NCBI RefSeq assembly: GCF_900258515.1
Contig: NZ_LT984884.1
Location: 1,025,289 to 1,089,288, forward strand
DNA length: 64,000 bases
Direction of reading: 5' to 3'
Source: Lentibacillus sp. Marseille-P4043
GTDB taxonomy: Bacteria > Bacillota > Bacilli > Bacillales > Amphibacillaceae
In this document: one piece after another, positions 34,773-43,606 of the stretch
Layout of the letters: every line of letters begins with the position of its first letter
Numbering within the stretch: the first letter of the stretch is position 1
Notes under the pieces: model-generated
What the model saw: only the letters and a program-made list of their open reading frames with translations
Database searches by the model: none
Told to the model about the DNA's origin: nothing
Position numbers and translations under genes: made by a program

Positions 34773-35948
34773 ATGACGAAATCTAGAATAGCAGCAGTTG
34801 ATGTTGGAAATGATGCCGTTAAAGCAAATTTCGGTAAATTAGAAAATGAACTATACATTCCAAACGTCGTTGCACAGGATATGGAAGACCGCCCTGTTAT
34901 CGGAATTGAAGAGTTGGATAAAAAAAATCCAGTTGATAATTTACATATTCGCCTACATTCACCAGCGCTGGAGGAGAACAATGTCGTTTATCGTGTAGGA
35001 AATCTTGCAACGAAAACAGATAATTCGACAGAACTAGATCCAGGCAGCAGTAAATCAGAAGAAGATCAAACATTGGTTATGTTATTTGCTTCGATTGCGC
35101 TTGATGCTGTCAGCAGTGGTGCGTTCAAAGAAACGAAGGACAATGTAGTGGATGCAACGTATACATTAGGTACCGGCTTGCCATTGCGTGAGGTTAAGGA
35201 AGGAAAAGATGTAGGGTATCGTTCACAATTGTTAGGATCGGTTCACCAGGTGGAATTTCTAGTGACACCACGTTATCAAGGGAAAAAGGTAAATATTAAA
35301 TTTGATGAAGTGAAGGTTTATCCAGAAGGTTTTGCAGCATATGTTAATCTTGTTATGGATAATGATTTAAAGGTTACCAACAAAGAACTGATTGATAAAC
35401 AAATTTTGATACAGGATATCGGTGGACTTTCAACGGATATTGCAGTCATTCGCAATCGAAATGTTGATGATGATAAAGCACAAGGGTTTAACTTAGGTGT
35501 AGCAGAGTCATTGGAATCAATCCGTGAAGAAATTCGCAAAAAACATGGTGTCGAATTGGATAGTCGCCGTGATGTTGTTGATATTATCACAAGGAAAAAT
35601 GATCGACATCATATTATGGTAAAGGGTAGTCGGACAAGCGTACACGATATTACCGACCACATCCTGTTAGAATTAGCGAAAAAGGAATATCGCTTCTTAA
35701 GGAATGTTTGGGCGAAAAACTCGCAATCTGAGATTTGCTATTTTGTTGGTGGCGGATCAGCCGTGTTGAAGGACTACTTAAAAGCGTTAAACAATAAACT
35801 AGATGGCTTTAACATTGACTTTTTCGAGGATGAAAATGAGAGCATTTGGATGATGGCAAATGCATACTATAAGTTGATCACTCAATTTATGGGTAATTTG
35901 AATAAAGAAACAAAGGAAGAGAAAAAAGTAGCAGCGGAAGAAAAATAG
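34773..35948 (+). CDS. parM: ParM/StbA-family actin-like segregation ATPase
   Basis: 391 residues from ATG 34773 (GGAGGGAAA upstream). The actin-fold landmarks are present: phosphate-1 loop IAAVDVGNDAVKANFG, phosphate-2 loop ILIQDIGGLSTDIAVI, and adenosine motif CYFVGGGSAVLKDYLKAL. Between them are TYTLGTGLPLREVKEGKDVG and VYPEGFAAYVNLVMD. ParM-type proteins form ATP-dependent filaments that push apart DNA bound by a ParR adaptor. The downstream gene 6 bases away is ParR-like and the upstream repeats look like parC. Nothing else around it is plasmid-like, so this appears to be a chromosomal cassette. Confidence 0.9.
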   Translation: MTKSRIAAVDVGNDAVKANFGKLENELYIPNVVAQDMEDRPVIGIEELDKKNPVDNLHIRLHSPALEENNVVYRVGNLATKTDNSTELDPGSSKSEEDQTLVMLFASIALDAVSSGAFKETKDNVVDATYTLGTGLPLREVKEGKDVGYRSQLLGSVHQVEFLVTPRYQGKKVNIKFDEVKVYPEGFAAYVNLVMDNDLKVTNKELIDKQILIQDIGGLSTDIAVIRNRNVDDDKAQGFNLGVAESLESIREEIRKKHGVELDSRRDVVDIITRKNDRHHIMVKGSRTSVHDITDHILLELAKKEYRFLRNVWAKNSQSEICYFVGGGSAVLKDYLKALNNKLDGFNIDFFEDENESIWMMANAYYKLITQFMGNLNKETKEEKKVAAEEK

Positions 35949-35954
35949 GGTGAT

Positions 35955-36539
35955 ATGATGGGTGATTCGAAAAAGAGCATAGAGCGGGGACAATCGATTA
36001 CTTTTCGTGTTCCTTCTGATACACCTGATTATCTATTAAAACAATTACAGAAATTAAAGGAAACCGAGCGGCGGAATTTTTCAAGTAAAATTGCTCAGTT
36101 TGTTTTAAAAGGGGTCAATGAAACATTTGCGAGAGAACGTGAGTCCATCACAATCCCTTTGCCAAAACAGCTGACTAAGGAACAAAAGAGCTGGCTGAAG
36201 CATGAACATTCCGAAGCACTTATTGGTAGTATTTTATATCAACTGTTAAATGATCCAATGCGTGCAACATCATTGTTGGCAGCGTTGAATAGTAACAGTT
36301 CCAACATTGATGAAGCACTTTATTTACAAGAGGAAGCAGCTGCAACGATACCTGAGGAACCTCCGATGGAAAACGTAGAGGAGTTACAAACGGATAAAGC
36401 TGCGGATGACTTTGATATTGGTGATTTAACAATGGACAGTCTGCAAAATACGTTTGATGAACAATCTGAAGAAGAAGCCCAGGATGACGCCGAAGATGAC
36501 GATCCATTAGGCGACTTTTTCTCGAAAATGAATAAGTAG
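35955..36539 (+). CDS. ParR-like DNA-binding adaptor
   Basis: 194 residues. The N-terminal part GQSITFRVPSDTPDYLLKQL then KETERRNFSSKIAQFVLKGV has the strand-helix-helix look of ribbon-helix-helix proteins. A second, similar unit follows (ESITIPLPKQLTKEQKSWLK, ALIGSILYQLLND). The C-terminal third is a disordered acidic region (EEPPMENVEELQTDKAADDF) that ends in DDDPLGDFFSKMNK, resembling the acidic tail peptides by which ParR adaptors contact ParM. Position after the parM-like gene supports the call. The fold assignment is inference from pattern. The start may be ATG 35955 or 35958. Confidence 0.65.
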   Translation: MMGDSKKSIERGQSITFRVPSDTPDYLLKQLQKLKETERRNFSSKIAQFVLKGVNETFARERESITIPLPKQLTKEQKSWLKHEHSEALIGSILYQLLNDPMRATSLLAALNSNSSNIDEALYLQEEAAATIPEEPPMENVEELQTDKAADDFDIGDLTMDSLQNTFDEQSEEEAQDDAEDDDPLGDFFSKMNK

Positions 36540-36599
36540 ACAATCTTAACAGTGTACTGATAAAGAAAGAGGAGTACCGTTTCCGTGGAGAAAACGAAT

Positions 36600-36637
36600 A
36601 AGGAGACCAAATCATTTGCGATTTGGTCTCCTTTACT
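36600..36637 (+). terminator. Terminator of the parMR operon
   Basis: Perfect 14-bp stem AAGGAGACCAAATC with its complement around ATTTGC, ending in TTTACTT. Confidence 0.92.
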
Positions 36638-36871
36638 TGTTGAATCAATATTTATCGGCTTTAAAAGTACGAAAATGGGCTTTTGTTAAATAAAGATGCA
36701 CCATTTCGCTTTACGGAATAAGAACCTAGTATAGAACGAAGCTAATACTGAGATACAAAGTAAAAGTTAATCATAAGTAGTATTTGCTTAATATTATTTA
36801 AATGACAAATGGTAGATGTATTAGATTATCGAATGTACTATAATAAACATAAAGCAGAAAGGGTGAGAAAG

Positions 36872-37435
36872 TTGAGTTTGCCAGAAAAAAGAAACTTCAC
36901 AGTGGATGAATTTTATGAGCAAAGAGAGAATTCCGACCAAGTAATGGAGTATATAGACGGTATGATTTTTATGTCACCTTCTCCATCGACAAAGCATCAA
37001 AGAATTTCTGGACGGCTACATGCACAGCTTTTTCAATTGCTAGATGGTTCGGAATGTGAAGTATTTCATGCACCTTTTGATGTTGAACTTAGTCACGAGA
37101 AAATGGATAGCACAACAATTGTGATACCCGATTTATTAGTGATTTGTGACAAAGAAGGAATAAATGAAGAAAAATATGTTGGAGTTCCTGCGATAATTAT
37201 TGAAATTGTAAGCCCTTCAAATCAATCTCATGACTTGGTATTTAAACTTAATCTGTATATGCAATATGGAGTAAAAGAGTATTGGATTGTAAACCCTTTA
37301 CTAGATACAATCCAAGTATATACGCTTGATGAAAATAAACAGTACCGACTACATGATATTGCAAAGGATAAAGGACGCATTCATTCAACAATACTAACAA
37401 AGTTTATCGTAGAAGTTGAAAAAGTCTTCGCCTGA
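36872..37435 (+). CDS. Uma2-family (DUF820) PD-(D/E)XK nuclease-like protein, copy 1
   Basis: 187 residues from TTG 36872, 6 bases after AAAGGGTGAG; an ATG at 36809 lacks a ribosome site. Landmarks are YEYIDGMIFMSPSPSTKHQR-like text (MEYIDGMIFMSPSPSTKHQR), TIVIPDLLVICDKEG with the active Asp, VPAIIIEIVSPSNQSHD with the Glu, and YMQYGVKEYWIVNPLLDTIQ. This is the Uma2/DUF820 nuclease fold, common in cyanobacteria and many Firmicutes, role unknown. A homologue lies at 58911. They differ strongly, so they are not a recent duplication. Confidence 0.9.
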   Translation: MSLPEKRNFTVDEFYEQRENSDQVMEYIDGMIFMSPSPSTKHQRISGRLHAQLFQLLDGSECEVFHAPFDVELSHEKMDSTTIVIPDLLVICDKEGINEEKYVGVPAIIIEIVSPSNQSHDLVFKLNLYMQYGVKEYWIVNPLLDTIQVYTLDENKQYRLHDIAKDKGRIHSTILTKFIVEVEKVFA

Positions 37436-37503
37436 TATATGGTTTGGCTCATCGAGAAATAGCATATAAACAACGATAACCTTTCACCCTTCTTCAACTA
37501 TTG

Positions 37504-37536
37504 AACGCTTGGATATTAAAAACCAAGCGTTTTCGA
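37504..37536 (+). terminator. Terminator of Uma2 copy 1
   Basis: AACGCTTGG (37504) pairs with CCAAGCGTT (37523), followed by TTCG and ATTTGC. Confidence 0.75.
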
Positions 37537-37643
37537 TTTGCACTATAATTTTCGCTGCTAAGCATACTGTGTTTGTAAGTTATTTCACCTACTTTTTTAC
37601 ATTTTCTCCACATATCCGTTTATAGGCTTCTTTTTTCGTTCAT

Positions 37644-39062
37644 TCACATAAAAAAGAACCCCACAGCCAGATATAACAAGCAGGCAATACCCGCGCCGAC
37701 TGCTGCAATCTTTAATTTATAACGGGCATAATCAACAAGCGGCAATTCCAAAATAGACGCAGTTGTAATTGTTGTATCTCCTAATGGGGAAGTGAAGGCT
37801 CCAAATGCTCCACTCGCAAATACAGACCCAACCGTTAAAGGAATGGATGCACCTGTTGCGGTAGCTAATGTGAATCCAAGCGGCATGAACAATCCCCATG
37901 TTCCCCAAGATGAGCCAATGAAATATGCAACCACAGCCCCAATTAGAAACAGGATTGCTGGAACTGTGAATGATGGTAAAAATGAGCCCAGTGTTGAACT
38001 AATAAAATAGGAAAATCCGAGATCCTCCGCAACTAACGATAGTGACCATACGAGAATAAGCAGGATGATTGCTTGCATGAGCTGGTTTCCACCTGCAATA
38101 AAGTGATAAAGTACTTCGTCTAGTGATAATTTTCGCAGCATGTAAAAAACGAATGTCAAAATAAGTGTGATGAATACCGCTAATAGCATGACAAATGTAG
38201 CGTCAGCCGTTGAAAAGGCTTTAAATATAGTTGTAGCCCCTTTAGCGATTCCATCTTCCCATAATAGAAAGAGTGATAAGCCAAGCAATAGAAATAATGG
38301 AACAATTAAATTCCATGGCTGAGCTTTGACAAGGGATAATTCTTTTTTTATGCCAATTTCATGGTAATCAATTTCTTCCTCTTCAGGATTCTCCTCTTTC
38401 GCCGCTGTTTTTTTCTTAGACGGTGACCAGAAAATACTTATTAAACCGATAACGAGCATGACAATAGCAAAAAAATTGAATGGAATACTTTGCAAAAATA
38501 TATGATAGGGGGATAAATCCAGATCATGTTTTTGAATACCGCCAGCAACTAATGAAATCATGAACCCGACAAAAGCAGTAGCAACTGGTAAAAGTACAAT
38601 AACCGATTCCGTTGAGACATCAAGAGCAAAGCCAATTTTAGACTTCGATAGCTTCATTTTTTCCAAAATAGATTTAATCACAGGTCCAATCATCATGGTA
38701 CGAAACATTGGCATCATAAACGTGAACGGCAATGTCAGCCAAATTAATCCCATTAGACCGCGCTGGGAATGAATTTTTCCACCGATCCATTCAGAAAATC
38801 CTTTGATCCCCCCGGATATTTTCATCATTCCTACAAGTCCGCCAAATAAATAGAGAAAGCCAATGATTTTAATATTGGAGTCATCGGTTAATGTCGTAAC
38901 AATATAGGAAACAGTTTGCTGTGATCCACCTAATAAGTCAGATTCAACAAAGAATGCTCCAACAAGAAGTCCCAAAACAAGGCCGGGCAAAATCTTTTTT
39001 AACCAAATAGACAGCGCAATGACAATGAGAAAAGGTAATAATGATAACCATGCATGTTCCAA
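37644..39062 (-). CDS. NhaC-family Na+/H+ antiporter-like transporter
   Basis: 472 residues from TTG 39062, 9 bases after AGGAGG; the frame extends 15 codons further without a ribosome site. About 11-12 hydrophobic segments, with IGSSWGTWGLFMPLGF and GAFTSPLGDTTITTASILEL, which are hallmark NhaC motifs, and a long charged cytoplasmic loop (SPSKKKTAAKEENPEEEEID) in the middle. NhaC proteins exchange Na+ (sometimes with malate/lactate or amino acids) for protons. It lies downstream of the BCCT transporter gene in the same direction, with 110 bases between, so it could be part of the osmoadaptive group. Confidence 0.85.
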   Translation of the reverse strand: MEHAWLSLLPFLIVIALSIWLKKILPGLVLGLLVGAFFVESDLLGGSQQTVSYIVTTLTDDSNIKIIGFLYLFGGLVGMMKISGGIKGFSEWIGGKIHSQRGLMGLIWLTLPFTFMMPMFRTMMIGPVIKSILEKMKLSKSKIGFALDVSTESVIVLLPVATAFVGFMISLVAGGIQKHDLDLSPYHIFLQSIPFNFFAIVMLVIGLISIFWSPSKKKTAAKEENPEEEEIDYHEIGIKKELSLVKAQPWNLIVPLFLLLGLSLFLLWEDGIAKGATTIFKAFSTADATFVMLLAVFITLILTFVFYMLRKLSLDEVLYHFIAGGNQLMQAIILLILVWSLSLVAEDLGFSYFISSTLGSFLPSFTVPAILFLIGAVVAYFIGSSWGTWGLFMPLGFTLATATGASIPLTVGSVFASGAFGAFTSPLGDTTITTASILELPLVDYARYKLKIAAVGAGIACLLYLAVGFFFM

Positions 39063-39172
39063 AAGAGACTCCCTCCTTCTAAAAAATATCTTGCCCGATT
39101 TTGCCAAGCCTCATGCGGATTCTAAAAGTGAAAAGACATACAAGCTTACCTACTTTGCATGCCTTTCGTGAT

Positions 39173-40816
39173 TTAGTCCTTTTTATCAGGATGCTTATCT
39201 TGCAATGCTTCTAATGCTGAACGCTCTTTGTTGCGACGTCGGATCCGTTCTAAGATTTCTCGACGATTAATATGGATTGTAGGTGGCTCATAGTCTTGAG
39301 AAGCTTTGATATCACTATTGGACGCTTTCATAAATGACCAGGCAAGTAGCAACATAATAAAGATTACAGGGAATCCAGCAACAATACTTGCGGTTTGCAA
39401 CGTCTCTAAGTCGCCAACGAACATTAATACGAATGGCAATAGACACAAAGTAAATGCCCAAAACAAGCGATTCCAGCGTAATGGCTCTGATTGAACTTCC
39501 TTTTGCACGACTGCGGCCAGAATATAGGATGATGAATCAAATGTTGTCGCTAAGAAAATAATCGCAAGCACTGTAAATACAGCGACCATCATCGTAGCCA
39601 GTGGTAGTTGGTGGAGAATTTCTATAATCGCGGCTGGTGCACCATTCTCATTCATAAAACCTATGACATCAAAGTCACCGGTTAATTGCAGATAAAGCCC
39701 AAAGTTACCCATAATACCAAAGAATAGGATGCAGCCTAACGTGCCGTAAATCATTGTCCCGAGCACCATTTCCCTGATGGTTCGTCCACGTGAAATACGT
39801 GCAACAAATAGGCCGACAAATGGTGCATAAACGACCCACCATGCCCAATAGAAGATGGTCCAAGATTCCGGGAATTTAGTCTCCGTAAATCCTGCTAGGT
39901 TACCAAAAGGTTCTAACCATGTCGCCATATGAAAAAAGTTATCCACGATGGTACCAATACTTGTGAACGTTGTTTCGCTAATAAACAATGTTGGTCCGAA
40001 GAGGAAAATAAAAGCTAGTACAAAGATAGCAAGCCATAGATTGACATCACTCAAAATTTTAATTCCTCGATTCAATCCGGAATAAGCGCTTATGGCAAAT
40101 ATCAATGTACAAAGCAGCATAATTCCTCCGTTTAACCCGATTGTTAGCGGTATTCCAGTTAAATCGTGGACACCTTCAGCAATCATTGGAGTACCTAGCG
40201 CAAGCGTTGTACCCGCTCCGCCCATTAGTCCGAACATGAAGAGTACATCAATGATCACCCCGAGTGGTCCGTCAACTAGACGACCTAACACAGGTCTGAC
40301 AGCTTCACTAATTTTAAGCACTGGCTTTTTTCGAACGTAATAGAAATAAGCAATTGGCAGTGCTGGTAATGTATATATTGCCCAGGCAATCGGTCCCCAG
40401 TGAAACATTCCATAGGATGACGCCCATGCCACAGCTTCATTTGATTCTGGCGTAATACCAAACGGTGGCCCTTGATAGTAATAGGCCCATTCAATCATAC
40501 CCCAATAAAGAATACTCGAGCCGATTCCAGCAGCAAATAACATCGCAGCCCAGGAAAAGGTGCCAAATTCTTTTTTCTCATCTTCATTTCCAAGTTTTAC
40601 GTGTCCATTTTTACTAAAAGCAACAAATAATAAAAACGCAAAAGCCGCTAGCCCAACTAACAAATATAGAACACCAAAGTTTCCTGTCATAAAATCATTC
40701 GCAATATTGACGACTTCCTTTCCTTTTTCAGGAAATACCATTAGAGGTACGGAAACACCAAGAATAAGAATCAATGCTCCTATAAAAGTAGGCCAATCAA
40801 TTAGCTTAGGTTTCAT
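39173..40816 (-). CDS. BCCT-family transporter, probable L-carnitine/betaine uptake
   Basis: 547 residues, 12 membrane helices. BCCT hallmarks are AAGIGSSILYWGMIEWAYYY near helix 3 and FYWAWWVVYAPFVGLFVARI with the aromatic-rich segment around helix 8. The TTFDSSSYILA segment corresponds to the Na2 region of BetP and the equivalent part of CaiT. The cytoplasmic tail is Arg/Lys-rich (REILERIRRRNKERSALEAL), as in osmoregulated members. It is divergent from the carnitine-degradation operon and shares its control region, which makes L-carnitine the most probable substrate. Na+ coupling versus exchange cannot be decided here. Confidence 0.9.
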   Translation of the reverse strand: MKPKLIDWPTFIGALILILGVSVPLMVFPEKGKEVVNIANDFMTGNFGVLYLLVGLAAFAFLLFVAFSKNGHVKLGNEDEKKEFGTFSWAAMLFAAGIGSSILYWGMIEWAYYYQGPPFGITPESNEAVAWASSYGMFHWGPIAWAIYTLPALPIAYFYYVRKKPVLKISEAVRPVLGRLVDGPLGVIIDVLFMFGLMGGAGTTLALGTPMIAEGVHDLTGIPLTIGLNGGIMLLCTLIFAISAYSGLNRGIKILSDVNLWLAIFVLAFIFLFGPTLFISETTFTSIGTIVDNFFHMATWLEPFGNLAGFTETKFPESWTIFYWAWWVVYAPFVGLFVARISRGRTIREMVLGTMIYGTLGCILFFGIMGNFGLYLQLTGDFDVIGFMNENGAPAAIIEILHQLPLATMMVAVFTVLAIIFLATTFDSSSYILAAVVQKEVQSEPLRWNRLFWAFTLCLLPFVLMFVGDLETLQTASIVAGFPVIFIMLLLAWSFMKASNSDIKASQDYEPPTIHINRREILERIRRRNKERSALEALQDKHPDKKD

Positions 40817-40869
40817 CTATGCTCAGTCCTTTCTTGCATAGCTTTTCTTGAAGTCGCCAAGTTATACGT

Positions 40870-40958
40870 GGGACATGGGGACAGGTTAGTTGTACCAGTT
40901 GAATTCTCAGGCTTCATAAGGGATGGCGCGTGGGACAAGGGACCTGTCCCCATGTCCC
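40870..40958. repeat. REP-like palindrome, copy 3
   Basis: Arms GGGACATGGGGACAGGT (40870-40886) and the complement (40942-40958), plus GGGACAAGGGACC inside. It lies in the control region between the BCCT gene and the carnitine operon and would isolate the two transcripts. Confidence 0.92.
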
Positions 40959-40960
40959 GT

Positions 40961-40996
40961 ATAAACTTTATAAAATATTTTATTTATAAAGTTTAT
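40961..40996. promoter_or_regulatory. 36-bp AT-rich dyad, candidate operator for the GbsR-like regulator
   Basis: ATAAACTTTATAAA (40961-40974) and its exact complement TTTATAAAGTTTAT (40983-40996) are separated by 8 bases, about 115 bases upstream of the regulator gene. Perfect 14-bp arms in a regulatory gap are unlikely by chance. GbsR/OpcR-type repressors bind AT-rich sites near the promoters they control, so this is the best candidate site. Confidence 0.65.
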
Positions 40997-41111
40997 ATTG
41001 GTATTGCTTTGATTTTCTAGTAAAAACGCAAAAATGCTAGGTGAAATGCTGTTTTGGTTACAATTATTTCTGTGTTACATTTTTAACAGGATAGAAAAAG
41101 GGAGATAGTTT

Positions 41112-41669
41112 ATGGCTGATGAGAAGAGTAAAATCACCGATATGAAAACACAATTTATCGATAAGATCGCGGACAATATGAATTCATTTGGCGTTTCTAC
41201 GAGTGTTGGACGGGTTTTGGGAATTATTTATATGGAACGCGCTCCGATGACATTGGATGAATTGTCAGCCGAAACGGGTATGAGTAAAACACGTATGAGT
41301 CAAGTTGTTCGCGAAATGATTGATTTGAATATCGCTGAGCGGGTTTTTCGTAAAGGCGTCCGTAAAGATTTGTACCAAGTTGAGCAGGATTACTATCAAA
41401 CATTCATATCCTTGTTTACGTCTACATGGCAAAAGGCAATCAACAAAAGCAAACATTTTGAGAAAAATTTAAAAGTAAAACTCGAGACGTTGCAAAATGA
41501 ACGTGATCTATCTAAGGAAGATGAACAAACAGTTAATGAGATTTTAAAAGAGATCCGCGAATGGATGGATTATTACGACTGGATCCGCCGCTTAACGGAG
41601 TTTTTCGAGAGTGGAGAGATTTTTAATTATGTACCAAAACATATAAGTGAAAAAGACTGGGGGAACTAA
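41112..41669 (+). CDS. GbsR/OpcR-family MarR-type regulator of the carnitine cluster
   Basis: 185 residues. The winged helix is GRVLGIIYMERAPMTLDELS and ETGMSKTRMSQVVREMID. The end FFESGEIFNYVPKHISEKDW resembles the GbsR C-terminus with aromatic residues implicated in binding of choline or betaine. GbsR-type proteins repress choline-to-betaine and betaine-import genes, responding to these solutes. It is the first gene of the operon, 3 bases before the BKACE gene. A carnitine or betaine effector is inferred from context. Confidence 0.88.
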   Translation: MADEKSKITDMKTQFIDKIADNMNSFGVSTSVGRVLGIIYMERAPMTLDELSAETGMSKTRMSQVVREMIDLNIAERVFRKGVRKDLYQVEQDYYQTFISLFTSTWQKAINKSKHFEKNLKVKLETLQNERDLSKEDEQTVNEILKEIREWMDYYDWIRRLTEFFESGEIFNYVPKHISEKDWGN

Positions 41670-41672
41670 TCA

Positions 41673-42566
41673 ATGAGTAATAAAGTCATTCTATCTTGTG
41701 CTGTAACCGGAGCAGGAGATACAACAGCAAAAAGTCCACATATACCTGTAACACCAAAGGAAATTGCCGATTCAGCAATTAAGGCGGCAAAGGCAGGAGC
41801 AACGATTGCCCACTTGCATGTGCGTGATCCAAAGACAGGTAAATTGAGCCATGATGTCAATTTATTTAAAGAAGCGGTGGAGCGTATTCGCGAGGCTGAT
41901 ACAGATGTGATTATTAATATTACTGCTGGTGGTGGCGGTGATTGGATACCAAGTGATGCTGATCCGACAACAGGTGGAGAGGGCACTGATATGCAAACAC
42001 CTGAAGAGCGCCACGAACCTGTTGGGATGCTACTTCCGGAAATTTGTACATTGGATTGTGGTAGTGTTAACTTTGGCAATCAGGTGTACGTTAGCCCGAC
42101 AGATTGGTTGCGCAGACAGGCAAAATTAATTCAAGATGCCGGCGTAAAACCAGAACTTGAATGCTTTGACACCGGACATATACGTTTTGCTAACCAATTA
42201 GTGAAGGAAGGCTTAATTGATGGTGATCCACTATTCCAATTTTGCCTAGGTATTCCATGGGGTGCTGACGCTGATGCAGAAACGCTTGCATATATGAGAA
42301 GCCGAATTCCAGAAAATGCAAATTGGGCTGCGTTTGGCATTGGTCGGATGCAAATGCCAATGGTTGCTCAGTCCGTATTACAAGGCGGAAATGCCAGAGT
42401 CGGCTTAGAAGATAATATTTACTTGAAAAAAGGAACATTGGCAACGAACGAACAACTTGTTGATAAAGCAGTTGGCATTGTGCAAAGTTTAGGCACAGAT
42501 GTAATGTCACCAGCAGAAGCACGTGCATTTTTAAATTTACGGAACCCAAATGGAGAGGCGGAATAA
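41673..42566 (+). CDS. BKACE-family 3-dehydrocarnitine cleavage enzyme
   Basis: 297 residues of the beta-keto acid cleavage (BKACE, formerly DUF849) family. Motifs are [20 protein letters not shown], then [20 protein letters not shown] with two zinc-binding His residues, [13 protein letters not shown], and [11 protein letters not shown] with the catalytic Arg-Glu region. The expected reaction is 3-dehydrocarnitine plus acetyl-CoA to betainyl-CoA plus acetoacetate. Its place between a GbsR-type regulator and carnitine dehydrogenase makes this member's substrate much clearer than usual. It ends one base before the next ATG (TAA-C-ATG). Confidence 0.92.
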   Translation: MSNKVILSCAVTGAGDTTAKSPHIPVTPKEIADSAIKAAKAGATIAHLHVRDPKTGKLSHDVNLFKEAVERIREADTDVIINITAGGGGDWIPSDADPTTGGEGTDMQTPEERHEPVGMLLPEICTLDCGSVNFGNQVYVSPTDWLRRQAKLIQDAGVKPELECFDTGHIRFANQLVKEGLIDGDPLFQFCLGIPWGADADAETLAYMRSRIPENANWAAFGIGRMQMPMVAQSVLQGGNARVGLEDNIYLKKGTLATNEQLVDKAVGIVQSLGTDVMSPAEARAFLNLRNPNGEAE

Positions 42567-42567
42567 C

Positions 42568-43542
42568 ATGACAGGGCAAGATTCATCACAGATTAAAAAC
42601 ATCACAGTCGTAGGTACAGGAGTAATTGGAAATGGCTGGATCACACGTTTTTTAGCAAATGGTTATCAGGTTACAGCATCAGATCCAGATCCATCAGCTG
42701 AAGAACGCACACGTCAAGCAGTGAAGGAAGCATGGCCAGCAATGGAGAAAGTTGGACTTGCTGAAGGGGCCTCACAGGATAATTTGTTTTTTGAAAAAGA
42801 TTTACAGACAGCATTGAGTAGTGCAGATTTTGTACAGGAGAATGTGCCAGAGCGAGAACCATTGAAGCGAAGTGTGATTGCGGAAATTGATCAATATGCA
42901 CCAAAAGAAACCGTTATTGCATCGAGTACTTCCGGTATTTTACCTAGTACGCTGCAGGCTGACTGTACGGAGCATCCGGAGCGTGTGATCGTAGCACATC
43001 CATTTAATCCAGTTTACTTAATGCCACTTGTTGAATTGGTTGGTGGTAAGGATACGGATGATAAGTTCGTCCAAAAGGCAGAGGCATTTTACAGTGGTGT
43101 GAACATGAAGCCGTTGATCGTTCGTCAGGAAATAGAAGGACATGTCGCTGATCGTTTGATGGAAGCAATCTGGCGTGAAGCACTTCATATCGTGAATGAT
43201 GGTGTAGCAACGACAGAAGAAGTAGATGCATCTATTGTATATGGACCAGGATTGCGCTGGGCTTTAATGGGACCATTCTTAACCTTGCACATGGGTGGCG
43301 GTAAAGCCGGAATGAGGCATTTGTTAGAACAATTTGGCCCTGCATTAAAACTCCCTTGGACAAAGCTAGAGGCACCGGAATTAACCGACGAATTGGCGGA
43401 GAAGGTTATTACCGGTTGTGAAGCGCAAACAGCTGGCACAAACATGGATGAGCTAGAACAGCGCCGCGACCAATTCTTAATTGAACTACAAGAATTGTTG
43501 GAAAAATACTGGCCAGCAGCTAATTTGAATGGAAAACTTTAA
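42568..43542 (+). CDS. lcdH: L-carnitine 3-dehydrogenase
   Basis: 324 residues from ATG 42568 (GGAGAGGCGG upstream). The NAD motif is ITVVGTGVIGNGWITRFLAN. The 3-hydroxyacyl-CoA-dehydrogenase-like core has VQENVPEREPLKRSVIAEID, IASSTSGILPS and IVAHPFNPVYLMPLVELVGG with the catalytic His. VYGPGLRWALMGPFLTLHMG is typical of carnitine dehydrogenases. It oxidises L-carnitine to 3-dehydrocarnitine with NAD+. In some bacteria it is fused to the thioesterase; here the two are separate genes 64 bases apart, with a hairpin between them. Confidence 0.93.
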   Translation: MTGQDSSQIKNITVVGTGVIGNGWITRFLANGYQVTASDPDPSAEERTRQAVKEAWPAMEKVGLAEGASQDNLFFEKDLQTALSSADFVQENVPEREPLKRSVIAEIDQYAPKETVIASSTSGILPSTLQADCTEHPERVIVAHPFNPVYLMPLVELVGGKDTDDKFVQKAEAFYSGVNMKPLIVRQEIEGHVADRLMEAIWREALHIVNDGVATTEEVDASIVYGPGLRWALMGPFLTLHMGGGKAGMRHLLEQFGPALKLPWTKLEAPELTDELAEKVITGCEAQTAGTNMDELEQRRDQFLIELQELLEKYWPAANLNGKL

Positions 43543-43552
43543 GTAGGTGTTT

Positions 43553-43581
43553 CAAGGGGGCGGGGACTCACTCCCCCCTTG
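43553..43581 (+). terminator. Intercistronic hairpin (possible attenuator)
   Basis: CAAGGGGG (43553-43560) pairs with CCCCCTTG (43574-43581), with further G-C pairs inside, but no T-tract follows. It may protect the upstream message or modulate expression of the thioesterase gene. Confidence 0.55.
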
Positions 43582-43606
43582 GACATTGTCTATAGAGAAG
43601 GATGTG

